Assembly (NCBI GenBank): GCA_024710905.1
Contig: JANJTV010000077.1
Coordinates: forward strand, 1 to 64,000
Direction: 5' to 3'
Length of the DNA stretch: 64,000 nt
DNA from: Anaerolineales bacterium
GTDB taxonomy: Bacteria > Chloroflexota > Anaerolineae > Anaerolineales > Villigracilaceae
This document shows, one piece after another, positions 1 to 8,304 of this stretch (position 1 is the first letter of the stretch; every line of letters begins with the position of its first letter). Below the pieces are notes generated by a model that had not been told where the DNA came from, ran no database searches, and was given only the letters and a program-made list of their open reading frames with translations. The translations under genes were made by a program, and so were the position numbers.

Positions 1-96
1 CAATGCGGCAGGCGGAACCCCGCCCCCGCTAACCGGGGTGCAGGCAGAAAACAGGAAAGCAAACAAAATCAGGAAAGACTGGAAAGTTTTATTCAT
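1..96 (-). CDS. Lipoprotein, N-terminal fragment (runs off the window)
   Basis: Only the first 32 codons are inside the window. The minus strand reads ATG at 96-94 after a good GGAGGT ribosome site (106-101). The product starts MNKTFQSFLILFAFLFSAC, a classic type II signal peptide with lipobox FSAC, then a Gly/Pro-rich stretch. It is therefore an exported lipoprotein. Its function cannot be told because the body lies beyond the left edge. Confidence 0.75.
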   Translation of the reverse strand, partial: MNKTFQSFLILFAFLFSACTPVSGGGVPPAAL

Positions 97-140
97 TTTC
101 ACCTCCAACCAATGACGCTGGAGCATGGGAGAAAGTTCCG

Positions 141-170
141 GTAAAAAATAAGTCCCCGATAACGGGGACT
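141..170 (-). terminator. Rho-independent terminator of the 89-aa gene
   Basis: Perfect 8-bp stem AGTCCCCG/CGGGGACT with an ATAA loop at 151-170, followed on the minus strand by a T-rich run (150-141). It lies just past the stop of the gene ending at 180. Confidence 0.8.
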
Positions 171-179
171 TTGAATTGT

Positions 180-449
180 CTACTTCTTGCGTTTGGCCTG
201 GCTATCGGCCGCAGCGCCCAGCAGGCCGCCCAACAGGTTGGCCGCATCGTTGGCATCCAGCTTGCCGTCATCCAGCGCGCCAGCCACAGCGCCGAGCAAT
301 CCCTCCCCGCTCAACACTGCATCCACCTGCGCGGCCACCGGGGCGGGCAATTTCTTCTTGATGAAATCAATCACCATATCCACCACCATTTTGGAGGTGG
401 CCTTGTCGAGCCCGGTCTTTTTTGAAATCAGGGTATAGAGTTCGTCCAT
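180..449 (-). CDS. Small alpha-helical protein (DUF2267/DUF937-like), 89 aa
   Basis: Acidic-start helical protein, MDELYTLISKKTGL, with a central segment IDFIKKKLPAPVAAQVDAVL and a Gly/Ala-rich C-terminal half ending in a basic tail (AKRKK). The pattern resembles small DUF2267/DUF937-type proteins common in environmental bacteria, whose role is unknown. There is no signal peptide or membrane helix. Ribosome site AGGAGA precedes the ATG. It stands alone between a hairpin terminator and the PAP2-like gene. The family assignment is from pattern memory and is tentative. Confidence 0.7.
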   Translation of the reverse strand: MDELYTLISKKTGLDKATSKMVVDMVIDFIKKKLPAPVAAQVDAVLSGEGLLGAVAGALDDGKLDANDAANLLGGLLGAAADSQAKRKK

Positions 450-484
450 GATTTAATCTCCTTTTCTATTCTTATAGCACAAAA

Positions 485-949
485 CTACTGCCAGATGATT
501 AACATCCAATAAGCGAACGGCACAATAATCCCTAAAATTGTCCCGCCGGTTACTTCCAGGGGCGTGTGGCCCAATACCTCGCGCAATTGCTTGTCCGAGA
601 CCGGGTGGCCCGCCAGCAATTCGTTAATCAGAATATTAATCTTCTGGGCGTGGATACCCGCCTCGCGGCGCACCCCGGCGGCGTCGTACAAAACGATCAT
701 GGTAATGGCCACTGCCAGCGCAAAAAGGTCGTTGTCAAAACCCAGGTGCAGGCCAATCGCAATTGTTGTACTGACCATCAGCGCGGAGTGAGAAGAAGGC
801 ATGCCCCCTGCGCTGAGCAACAAGGCCCAGTTCCACTCACGAGTGCGAATAAACTCAAACGGCACCTTGAGGATCTGGGCCAGCAGCCAGCCAATCAATG
901 CGCTAATCAAAACATGGTTACTTAATAAATTTTCCAGGGCGATCGGCAT
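485..949 (-). CDS. Divergent PAP2 family membrane protein (DUF212)
   Basis: 154-aa protein with about four hydrophobic segments and the motif GGMPSSHSA near residue 50, hallmark of the divergent PAP2 (DUF212) family. The S-S-H trio is the phosphatase-like site; the physiological substrate is not established for this family. A second conserved stretch, YDAAGVRREAGIHAQ, follows. The ATG at 949 overlaps the stop of xseB (TGATG), so the two are translationally coupled. A GTG one codon upstream is less likely as the start. It is the last gene of an xseA-xseB-PAP2 run. Confidence 0.9.
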   Translation of the reverse strand: MPIALENLLSNHVLISALIGWLLAQILKVPFEFIRTREWNWALLLSAGGMPSSHSALMVSTTIAIGLHLGFDNDLFALAVAITMIVLYDAAGVRREAGIHAQKINILINELLAGHPVSDKQLREVLGHTPLEVTGGTILGIIVPFAYWMLIIWQ

Positions 950-1185
950 CACTCCTCCATTTCAAGGTCCTGCACATCCTGGCCGCTCAATTGCTGCACT
1001 CGTAATTGGGCCTTCTCCAACAAGATTGCACAATGGCGTGTCAGTGCCTGCCCGCGCTCGAACAGGGTAATGGCTTCCTCCAGGCTCTTTTGTTCTTCTT
1101 CCAAAACACTCACCAGGGCTTCCAGTTCTGCAAGCGCTTGTTCATAGGTCAACTCTTCTACTGGCTTTAAGGTGGATTTGGACAT
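949..1185 (-). CDS. xseB: Exodeoxyribonuclease VII small subunit
   Basis: 78-aa partner of the XseA large subunit; the complex degrades single-stranded DNA to oligonucleotides in the cytoplasm. Residues 12-60 carry the family pattern: TYEQALAELEALVSVLEEE, then SLEEAITLFERGQAL. The start at 1185 is chosen because GGAGG lies 5 bases upstream and the length fits the family; upstream in-frame codons run back into xseA. It starts 13 bases past the xseA stop and overlaps the next gene by 1 base, indicating one operon. Confidence 0.95.
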   Translation of the reverse strand: MSKSTLKPVEELTYEQALAELEALVSVLEEEQKSLEEAITLFERGQALTRHCAILLEKAQLRVQQLSGQDVQDLEMEE

Positions 1186-1198
1186 ACAGCCTCCATTC

Positions 1199-2425
1199 TT
1201 AGTCGGTATTCTCCACGCGCGCGGCAATTTCACCTTGTGCCAGGCGAATGTTCAGGGCGGTGCCAGCCGGGGCCTGGCTGCGGTTTAAAAGCACTTTCCC
1301 GTCCTCCCGGCGGGTGACCACTGCGTAGCCGCGGCGCAAGACAGCTAGCGGGTTCAGCGCACCCAACCGACGGGAGAATCCATCCGCACGGCTGAATTCA
1401 TTTCGCAAACGGCGATCCAGCGCACGGAAAGATGCCCGGGACAGGTCATCCAGGCGCTGCTGTTCCATCAGCACCCGACGGGCAGGGGAGACATATTTCA
1501 GCCGAAACTGGATATTCTCAAGGGCATGACTGTTCCCTTCAAGGACAGTCATCATGGCCTGGGACAATCGCCGTTGATACGCTTGCGCCGCAGCAGCCAG
1601 ATCGAGTACGGTATACGGCGTTGCCAGTTCGGCGGCGGCAGTGGGGGTTGGCGCGCGCAGGTCGGCGGCAAAATCTGCCAGGGTGAAATCCGTCTCATGG
1701 CCCACACCGCTGATGACCGGGGCCTGCGAGGCGGCCACAGCCCGTACGACCTGCTCATCGTTAAATGCCCACAGGTCTTCCATCGAACCGCCGCCGCGCG
1801 CCAGCAAGATGACATCCGGCCGGGCGATTTGATTTAGTCGTTGCATTGCATCCACCAATTCGGCTGGCGCGGCCTGGCCCTGCACCGCAGAGGGCGCCAG
1901 CACCACCCGCGCCAGCGGCAGGCGGCGCGCCAGGGTATGCAGCACGTCACGCAGGGCCGCGCCGGTGGTCGAGGTGACAATCCCGATTACGGAGGGAAGC
2001 TCGGGGGTGGCCCGCTTACGCTCCGCCGAAAAAAGGCCCTCGGCTTCGAGCAGGCTTTTTAGCCGTAGGAACTCCTGGTAGAGCTGTCCCTCACCAGCGG
2101 GGCGGAGCACATCCACATACAACTGGTATTGCCCGCCTGGCTCGTAGATGCCAATGCGCCCGTGCGCCTGGACCTGCATGCCGTCTTGCAATGGCAGTCG
2201 CTGGCGCAGGGCGTCGCCTTTCCACATCACGCACTTGAGGGCCGCACCTACGTCTTTCAGGGTGAAATAAATATGTCCGGAAGCCGGGCGCGAAAGGTTT
2301 GAAATCTCCCCTTGTACCCAGGCGTCTTGCAGGGTTTCGTTGTTTTCAAGCAGGGAACGCAGGTAGCGGGTAAGGTCGCTGACCGTCCACTGGGGCGCCT
2401 GGAAGAGGGACATCTGTTGGTTCAT
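1199..2425 (-). CDS. xseA: Exodeoxyribonuclease VII large subunit
   Basis: 408 aa, normal length. An N-terminal OB-fold reads WTVSDLTRYLRSLLE, then WVQGEISNLSRPASGHIYFTLKD, which binds single-stranded DNA. The catalytic core contains GIVTSTTGAALRDVL, ILLARGGGSMEDLWAFND and GVGHETDFTLADFAADLRAPTPTAAAE, all hallmark XseA blocks. It acts with XseB in DNA repair and recombination. The ATG at 2425 has no clear Shine-Dalgarno; an in-frame ATG at 2413 is the alternative. It is transcribed divergently from the lipoprotein gene at 2527. Confidence 0.97.
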   Translation of the reverse strand: MNQQMSLFQAPQWTVSDLTRYLRSLLENNETLQDAWVQGEISNLSRPASGHIYFTLKDVGAALKCVMWKGDALRQRLPLQDGMQVQAHGRIGIYEPGGQYQLYVDVLRPAGEGQLYQEFLRLKSLLEAEGLFSAERKRATPELPSVIGIVTSTTGAALRDVLHTLARRLPLARVVLAPSAVQGQAAPAELVDAMQRLNQIARPDVILLARGGGSMEDLWAFNDEQVVRAVAASQAPVISGVGHETDFTLADFAADLRAPTPTAAAELATPYTVLDLAAAAQAYQRRLSQAMMTVLEGNSHALENIQFRLKYVSPARRVLMEQQRLDDLSRASFRALDRRLRNEFSRADGFSRRLGALNPLAVLRRGYAVVTRREDGKVLLNRSQAPAGTALNIRLAQGEIAARVENTD

Positions 2426-2526
2426 TGCGGCAGAGGATACCGCCCCTTGAAGTGGGTGTCAACCACACGGGGGATTTGTCAGTGAGTCGAACATCCCTTA
2501 CAATGAGCAGGCGAGGAGATTTCTCA

Positions 2527-3522
2527 ATGAAAAAATTTGTTATTATTTTGGTAAGTGTTGCCCTCGGGGTAGCTGCCTGCACCCCGGCTGCCACCCCGGA
2601 ACCCACGGCCACAATCAGCGTAGATGCTGTCTACACTGAAGTGGTGGCAACCATTGAAGCCCAGCTGACCCAGACCGAACAGGCCCGCCCGACCAACACG
2701 CCAACCAATACACCCACGCCGACCGAAACGCCGACCGTGACGCCAACACCGGAGGCCTCCATTACGCCAACCATTGCCGGCATCGGCGCACCGCCAACGG
2801 TTGACCAATCCACGGCAAATGGCTGCTACAACTCCATCTGGGTGTTGGATGTGACTGTCCCGAGCGGGTCCAATTTCAAGCCCGGCGATACGTTCACCAA
2901 GACCTGGCGGGTTAAGAATAGCGGCACCTGTGATTGGAAGGCAAACACCAAGATCGCCTTTATCAGCGGGGACAAACTGGGTGCGGATACAGCGCTCATC
3001 GGCCGGGATGTGAAAATAGGCACAACCATTGATATTTCCCTGCCGATGAAAGCCCCCAACACCGGCGGCTACCTGACCAGCAGCTGGCAGTTACTTTCAC
3101 CCGAAGGGATGTATTTTGGCCCGGTGATGAGTTTCACGATTGTGCTGCCGGGCGCGAACATCCCCGCCACAGCAACGCCCAGTTACAGCGGCGGATGCCC
3201 GAACAGCCAGGCGCTTGGCGTGAGTGTGCATAACGTCAAGAAGAAAACCAACGAAGCCTTCACCCAGACCTTCACCTTCCGCAACAGCGGCTCGTGTGAC
3301 TGGACATTTAACTACCTGATCTTCTATGTTGGTGGTGAGCTGTTTGGTTCGGATACCACCAAAATTCGCCAGGTGGTTGGGCCAGGCGGCACGGCGACCA
3401 TCAATCTTGACATGGTTGCGCCCGGCGCGCCTGGACTGTATTCATCCACATGGCAATTGATGAGCGAGGAAGGCCAGTTGTTTGGCCAGGCCATTGTGTT
3501 CACCATCGAAGTCGAGGAATGA
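2527..3522 (+). CDS. Lipoprotein with two NBR1-Ig-like (NBRM) domains
   Basis: 331 aa. The signal peptide MKKFVIILVSVALGVAAC has lipobox VAAC. Residues about 40-95 are a Thr/Pro linker (TPTNTPTPTETPT). Two Ig-like domains of the next-to-BRCA1 type follow (about 98-210 and 222-331). Each has the signature of a Cys near its start, F.PG..F.KTW..KN.GTCDW and GLYSSTWQL...G..FG. Such domains are established in autophagy receptor NBR1 and occur widely, uncharacterised, in Chloroflexota surface proteins. GAGGAG precedes the ATG at 2527; upstream in-frame codons lack a signal peptide. The stop overlaps the HIT gene (ATGA). Confidence 0.9.
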   Translation: MKKFVIILVSVALGVAACTPAATPEPTATISVDAVYTEVVATIEAQLTQTEQARPTNTPTNTPTPTETPTVTPTPEASITPTIAGIGAPPTVDQSTANGCYNSIWVLDVTVPSGSNFKPGDTFTKTWRVKNSGTCDWKANTKIAFISGDKLGADTALIGRDVKIGTTIDISLPMKAPNTGGYLTSSWQLLSPEGMYFGPVMSFTIVLPGANIPATATPSYSGGCPNSQALGVSVHNVKKKTNEAFTQTFTFRNSGSCDWTFNYLIFYVGGELFGSDTTKIRQVVGPGGTATINLDMVAPGAPGLYSSTWQLMSEEGQLFGQAIVFTIEVEE

Positions 3523-4004
3523 GCATGAAGCGCCTGTTTGCCGCCTGGCGGATGAAATACATCCAGAAAACCGAAAAAGAGGAAGGGTGTGTCTTTTGCA
3601 ATGCACAGGCAAAATCCGACGGATCTGGAAACCTGGTCGTCTTTCGCGGTGAGAAATCCTTTGTCATCCTCAACAAATACCCCTACACCAGCGGGCATGT
3701 CATGGTCACCCCATTTGTCCACGTCGCCACGCTGGAAGAACTGGATCCTGCCACCCGCGCCGAGATGATGGAATTGACCTCGCGCTGTATGGGGACATTA
3801 CGCCGGGCATACAACCCGCAGGCCTTTAACATGGGCGCGAACATCGGCGAGGCGGCAGGCGCGGGGGTCCCGGGACATGTACACATCCACATTGTGCCAC
3901 GCTGGAAAGGCGACACAAACTTCATGTCCACGGTCGGGGAGGTACGCGTGTTGCCGCAAACCTTGGAGCAAACCTACGAGCAGTTCAATAAACACTGGCA
4001 GTAA
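3519..4004 (+). CDS. HIT family hydrolase (Ap4A phosphorylase/hydrolase-like)
   Basis: 161 aa. The histidine triad motif PGHVHIHIVPRW (H-x-H-x-H) is near residue 130, with the substrate-pocket segment ILNKYPYTSGHVMVTPFVHV before it and CVFC near residue 25. HIT proteins hydrolyse or phosphorolyse nucleotide P-linked substrates such as diadenosine tetraphosphate. The ATG at 3519 overlaps the upstream TGA (ATGA); a second ATG sits at 3525. The exact substrate cannot be told from sequence. Confidence 0.93.
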   Translation: MSMKRLFAAWRMKYIQKTEKEEGCVFCNAQAKSDGSGNLVVFRGEKSFVILNKYPYTSGHVMVTPFVHVATLEELDPATRAEMMELTSRCMGTLRRAYNPQAFNMGANIGEAAGAGVPGHVHIHIVPRWKGDTNFMSTVGEVRVLPQTLEQTYEQFNKHWQ

Positions 4005-4120
4005 TGCTCCAATTACATCTCCCGCTGGCCTGAAACCAATGGGGGATGTTGTTTTTAACAGGCACAGGCTATATTCCTGTCATTCCAATAAAATTCTTCT
4101 ATGTATTTTAGGAGTACTGC

Positions 4121-5788
4121 ATGAACAAACAACTCACATTAATCACCAGCCTGCTGGTGATTGCCAGCCTGGCCTGCAACCTGGCCCTGCAGGTAGTTGA
4201 ACCAACCGCGAGTGAAACGACCGGCGCATCTGAAGTCGCTGAAAGCCAGGGCGAAGAATCCTCCTCCGCGCCCGTTGAAGCCACACCCACCAGCCAGCCC
4301 CAATTTGCCCGCCAGCCGCGCCTGGAATTGATCGATATCGGCCCGGAGTTGGGAAACATCCCCGAAGGCTATAACCCGCTGACTGGTTTGCCGGTCTCGG
4401 ATCCTTCCGCGCTGGACCTGCCCGCCGTGTTGATTTCCATCACCAACTTCCCGAAAAGCGCCCGCCCGCAGGCAGGTCTTTCTTTTGCTCCCGTGGTCTA
4501 TGAAATGTACATCACCGAGGGGATGACCCGCTTCCTGGTGGCTTTTTACGGTGAATATCCCCGCGTGGGAAGTTTTGCCAGCGGGGATTGCCAGCCGCGC
4601 AGCGAGGCCTTCATTCCCGGCGAAACCAGCCTGGGCAACCGCGTCTGGGAGGACGCCAACGCCAACGGCCTGCAGGATGCCTGGGAGGACGGCGTCCCCG
4701 GCATCTGTGTAGACCTGCTGGATGCCGCCACGGGCGAAATGCTGCAATCCACCAGCACTGACAGTAACGGTTACTTTGGTTTTAATGTGGAACCTGGCCA
4801 GGAGGTGCTGCTCCAGTTCCGCCCGCCTGCCGGGCTGGCCTTCACCACACCGCACATGGATAATGACGATCAGGACAGCGACGCCGATTCCTCTACTGGT
4901 AAGACCCCGGCCATCCTTCCGGAAGGCAAGGACGACAGTTGGGATGCCGGGCTGGTCAGCACAACCAACAACTCCGGCGACCCCGGCGCCAACACCTTGC
5001 AGGCCACCTTTGCCAGCGAGGTTGGCCCGGTGCGCTCAGCCCGCGACTCATACGTTTATGTTTCGGGCTTTTTCCAGGATAGCTGCCTGGTCTATGCCAG
5101 CGCAGACGCCAATGTGCTCGCCAGGCTGCCCAAGTGCGCCATGCAATTTGGCAGCGAAGCGGACAACATCAACAGCGCCATGCTCGACATCACCCGCATG
5201 CGTGCCATTGCCGAGCAATCCAAAAACCCGGCCTACGACTTCAACTACTCGGCCAACCTGTTCAGCCACACCCCGCCCGCTGGCGGCCTGCCTGCCAACC
5301 AGTTGGATGTCTTCTACAGTTACTTCAACCAGCAGCGTTGGGTATATGACCCGCTCTCCAGCACCTACCTGCGTTTTGAAGACCAGGCCGAAAAAAACCC
5401 GTCCAGTGGCGAGATCCCTTTCCTGCCTTCCACCGAGCGGCTCACCGGCCAGCAGCTGGCTTTTGAAAATATCATCGTGCTGTATGCCGACCACGAGCTG
5501 ATCAGTTCCACCCGCATTAATATTGACTTGAACATTGGCCAGCAAGGCTTTGCCACCCTCTTTCGTGACGGCCAAATGTACAAGATCCGCTGGAGCACCT
5601 TGGCAGGCGAGTATGAAAAATCCACCGGCCTGCGCCGCCCAATGCGCTTCACCGATGAAGCGGGCAACCCGATCGCCCTCAAGCCCGGCCAGACCTGGGT
5701 ACACATCGTCACACCCTACAGCAACCTGACCGAAACCGCTCCCAGCCTGTGGCGGCTGCGTTTTTACGCCCCGGCAGGCAGCAAATAG
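4121..5788 (+). CDS. DUF3048-type lipoprotein with nested SdrD-B-like domain (copy 1)
   Basis: 555 aa. It starts MNKQLTLITSLLVIASLAC (lipobox SLAC). After a linker comes the start of a DUF3048/YerB-like domain: NPLTGLPVSDPSALDLPAVLIS, then YEMYITEGMTRFLVAFYGEYPR. That domain is interrupted at about residues 165-285 by an SdrD B/Cna-B-like fold (GNRVWEDANANGLQDAWEDG; TSTDSNGYFGF; acidic DNDDQDSDAD, likely calcium-binding). DUF3048 then resumes with VGPVRSARDSYV and ends WVHIVTPYSNLTE. DUF3048 function is not established. GGAGT precedes the ATG. The next gene is a tandem paralogue. Confidence 0.88.
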   Translation: MNKQLTLITSLLVIASLACNLALQVVEPTASETTGASEVAESQGEESSSAPVEATPTSQPQFARQPRLELIDIGPELGNIPEGYNPLTGLPVSDPSALDLPAVLISITNFPKSARPQAGLSFAPVVYEMYITEGMTRFLVAFYGEYPRVGSFASGDCQPRSEAFIPGETSLGNRVWEDANANGLQDAWEDGVPGICVDLLDAATGEMLQSTSTDSNGYFGFNVEPGQEVLLQFRPPAGLAFTTPHMDNDDQDSDADSSTGKTPAILPEGKDDSWDAGLVSTTNNSGDPGANTLQATFASEVGPVRSARDSYVYVSGFFQDSCLVYASADANVLARLPKCAMQFGSEADNINSAMLDITRMRAIAEQSKNPAYDFNYSANLFSHTPPAGGLPANQLDVFYSYFNQQRWVYDPLSSTYLRFEDQAEKNPSSGEIPFLPSTERLTGQQLAFENIIVLYADHELISSTRINIDLNIGQQGFATLFRDGQMYKIRWSTLAGEYEKSTGLRRPMRFTDEAGNPIALKPGQTWVHIVTPYSNLTETAPSLWRLRFYAPAGSK

Positions 5789-5793
5789 CCCGT

Positions 5794-5823
5794 TTGCCAA
5801 TTTGCGCCACTTGTTCATATAAT
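5794..5823 (+). promoter_or_regulatory. Sigma-70-type promoter giving a leaderless message
   Basis: TTGCCA (5794-5799), an 18-base spacer and a perfect TATAAT (5818-5823). Transcription starting about 7 bases after the -10 box would begin at or next to the ATG at 5830, so the message is predicted to be leaderless. A GGAG at 5824-5827 is too close to that ATG to serve as a Shine-Dalgarno. Confidence 0.65.
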
Positions 5824-5829
5824 GGAGAT

Positions 5830-7437
5830 ATGAAGAATATCTCCATTATTGTTTTAACCTTGATGATGACCTTAACGGCCTGCGCCCCGGCGCTTGTACC
5901 CCCGGCTGGCTCCCCCACACCGAATCCCGTTGAAGAGGCCACGCCAACTTCCACGCCGATCCCGCCAAGTCTCACCCAGACACAGATACCCACGCCCCAA
6001 CCGCGCTACACGCCCCAGGCGCTCGGCCCGGAGGCAGATACCTTCCCGGCAGGCATCAATCCACTGACCGCCCGCGAGGTGAAAGACCCCACCCTGCTGG
6101 GCATCCCGGCCGCGCTGGTCTCCATCAGCAACAGCCCGGTCACTGCCCGCCCGCAGCATGGTGTGGCTTTTGCCGATTGGATTTTTGAACTTTTCATCGG
6201 CACTGGCACCACCCGTTTCCTGGGCGTGTTTTACGGGGAATACCCGCGTGATGTACGCAACTTCACCGGCCAGTGTGAGGTACGCGAGGAGGTCCTGCGC
6301 CCGCAGGCAGGCTGGCTCGGCAACCGGGTTTGGCACGACGAAAACGGCGACGGCCTGCAACAAGACTGGGAACAAGGTGTGGGCGGGGTGTGCGTCTCCC
6401 TGCTGGATGCGGCCACGGGTAGCCCGCTGGCGCAAACCTCCACGGACAGCAACGGCTACTATGCCTTTGAAGGGCCCTTCCCGCAGGCCGTGACCATTTC
6501 CATCCAACTGCCCGAAAGCTATGCCTTTACAGCACCGCACGTTGGCGACGACGACCGTGACAGTGACGTGGATCCGCAAACCGGCCAGACGCCGCCGATT
6601 TCGCCCACCGGACCAGATGCCTCCTGGGATGCCGGGCTGTTGCTGGCGGTTTCACTCGAAGGCGTGGAGACGTTCGTCAAGCCGATTCGCTCCGGACGGC
6701 TGACCTACCGGACGATTAACAAAATGTTCCCATTTAGCTGCCTGTTCTTTGCGGGCGCTGGGGATGGCATTTTTGAACGGCTGGACGCCTGCAAGGTGAT
6801 ATATGGCGAGACGCCCGAAGACGTGAACGATGGTTTCATCACCACGACCGAAATGCGCCAACTGTCGGAAGCCAACAAAGCGCCAAACCAGCCGGTGAAT
6901 TATTCCGGTCATCGTTTCGAGCCGCAGCCGCCTGCCGGGGGCCTTGACGCGCAGGAATTGCTGGTCTATTACCATAACTTTAATCAGGGTCGGTGGCAGT
7001 ACGACCCGGTATCAGGCAGTTACCTGCGCTGGACGGACTTCCAGGATGGCAGCGGGGTCTTCACCCCCGCGCTGGATGCCTGGACGGGGCGACAGCTGGC
7101 TTTTGAGAACGTGATCGTCATTTTTGCCGACCATAACATCTTCAGGCACCTGCAATATGATATTACCATTACCCCCGGGCTGGAGGGCTATGCCTTTGCC
7201 TTGCGCGATGGGCAGTTGTACAAAATCCGTTGGAGCACCGGCAACCGCGCCTGGGAGGCGCAGAGCGGCCTGCTGCGCCCGATCCATTTTATTTGGCCGG
7301 ACAAGACCGACTTCCCGCTCAAGCCAGGCCGCACGTTTATTCACATCATGACGCCTTACTCAGGCGTGACCGAGCTGACGCCTGGCTCATGGCGGGCGCT
7401 TTTCGTGGTACCGAATGACCCTGCGCCGGATGAATAA
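5830..7437 (+). CDS. DUF3048-type lipoprotein with nested SdrD-B-like domain (copy 2)
   Basis: 535 aa, a diverged tandem duplicate of the gene at 4121. The lipobox is LTAC in MKNISIIVLTLMMTLTAC, then a TPTSTPIPP linker. The DUF3048-like N-part (NPLTAREVKDPTLLGIPAAL; ELFIGTGTTRFLGVFYGEYPR) is again interrupted at the same place by an SdrD-B-like domain (LGNRVWHDENGDGLQQDWEQG; STDSNGYYAFEG; DDDRDSDVD), then continues to HIMTPYSGVTELTPGSW. The shared insertion point shows that the insertion predates the duplication. The ATG at 5830 is the first codon giving a signal peptide and fits the promoter above. Confidence 0.88.
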   Translation: MKNISIIVLTLMMTLTACAPALVPPAGSPTPNPVEEATPTSTPIPPSLTQTQIPTPQPRYTPQALGPEADTFPAGINPLTAREVKDPTLLGIPAALVSISNSPVTARPQHGVAFADWIFELFIGTGTTRFLGVFYGEYPRDVRNFTGQCEVREEVLRPQAGWLGNRVWHDENGDGLQQDWEQGVGGVCVSLLDAATGSPLAQTSTDSNGYYAFEGPFPQAVTISIQLPESYAFTAPHVGDDDRDSDVDPQTGQTPPISPTGPDASWDAGLLLAVSLEGVETFVKPIRSGRLTYRTINKMFPFSCLFFAGAGDGIFERLDACKVIYGETPEDVNDGFITTTEMRQLSEANKAPNQPVNYSGHRFEPQPPAGGLDAQELLVYYHNFNQGRWQYDPVSGSYLRWTDFQDGSGVFTPALDAWTGRQLAFENVIVIFADHNIFRHLQYDITITPGLEGYAFALRDGQLYKIRWSTGNRAWEAQSGLLRPIHFIWPDKTDFPLKPGRTFIHIMTPYSGVTELTPGSWRALFVVPNDPAPDE

Positions 7438-7440
7438 ATG

Positions 7441-7507
7441 GACACCGATTTCACTGATTTTCATGGACTCAGCGAGATCGGTAAAATTCGTGGATAAAGA
7501 GATTTTC
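7441..7507 (+). repeat. Short GATTTCACTGATTT-type repeat before the AlkD-like gene
   Basis: The sequence holds the units CACCGATTTCACTGATTTTC and then the opposite-strand form GGTAAAATTCGTGGATAAAG. It resembles the widespread bacterial intergenic repeat built from ATTTCACnGATTT and AATCnGTGGAT words. A related copy lies just before the kynureninase start (16459-16503). No function is known to me. Confidence 0.5.
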
Positions 7508-8230
7508 ATGCACCCCTATACTCGCCACCTGCAAACCCTGTTTTTGCAAAACGCCAACCCACAACTGGCCGCGCCAATGGCAAAATACATGCGCGACCAG
7601 TTCCCCTACCTTGGAATCAAAAGTCCGTTGCAGGGAGAGCTTCACCGCAAATTGGCCATCGAACATGGCCTACCACCCGCCGAAGCGTTGGAGCAGGTCT
7701 GCCGTGACCTGTGGAACCTGCCCGAACGCGAATACCAGTATGCGGCCTGCTCATTGTTGCGTCGCATGGAAAAACAACTGCCTGCCGGGTTTGCCGCCAC
7801 CCTGGAATACCTGGTGGTCACAAAATCCTGGTGGGATACAGTGGACAGCCTCTCGCATGTCGTTGGGACGCTCTTCCTGAAATACCCACAAGCCCGGGAA
7901 ACCTGGCTGCCCCGCTGGCGCACGTCTGATAACATCTGGCTGCGCCGGATTGCCCTGCTCTTCCAACTGGATTATAAAAACCAGACCGACTTCGCCCTGT
8001 TAAAAGAAATCATCATTGAAAACCTGGGCAGCAGGGAGTTTTTCATCAACAAAGCCATTGGCTGGGCGCTCAGGCAATACTCGCGCATCGACCCGGCGGG
8101 CGTACGCGAGTTCGTGGCTTCCACACCCCTGCACCCACTTTCCGCGCGCGAAGCGCTCAAATGGCTGGAGAAGCGTATCAATAAAGAGCTTGCCCGAAAG
8201 GTCACCGGGCCCGGCAGTACTTTTGGCTGA
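7508..8230 (+). CDS. AlkD-like DNA alkylation repair protein (HEAT-like)
   Basis: 240 aa, all helical. It matches the AlkD/AlkC-like DNA glycosylase family: YPYLGIKSP-type opening (FPYLGIKSPLQ), the signature TKSWWDTVDSL near residue 105, and FINKAIGWALRQYSR near residue 185. AlkD excises positively charged N3/N7-alkylated bases using HEAT-like repeats; the Trp and Asp of SWWDTVD are conserved catalytic-site residues. The ATG at 7508 is chosen because upstream in-frame sequence is the intergenic repeat. It stands alone between surface-lipoprotein genes. Confidence 0.92.
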   Translation: MHPYTRHLQTLFLQNANPQLAAPMAKYMRDQFPYLGIKSPLQGELHRKLAIEHGLPPAEALEQVCRDLWNLPEREYQYAACSLLRRMEKQLPAGFAATLEYLVVTKSWWDTVDSLSHVVGTLFLKYPQARETWLPRWRTSDNIWLRRIALLFQLDYKNQTDFALLKEIIIENLGSREFFINKAIGWALRQYSRIDPAGVREFVASTPLHPLSAREALKWLEKRINKELARKVTGPGSTFG

Positions 8231-8304
8231 CCGTAGCGCGCAGAATGTCTTATAGAATAAAATCATCATATTCTGGTACTTATCGATTGAATCAGGAGAA
8301 ACCC

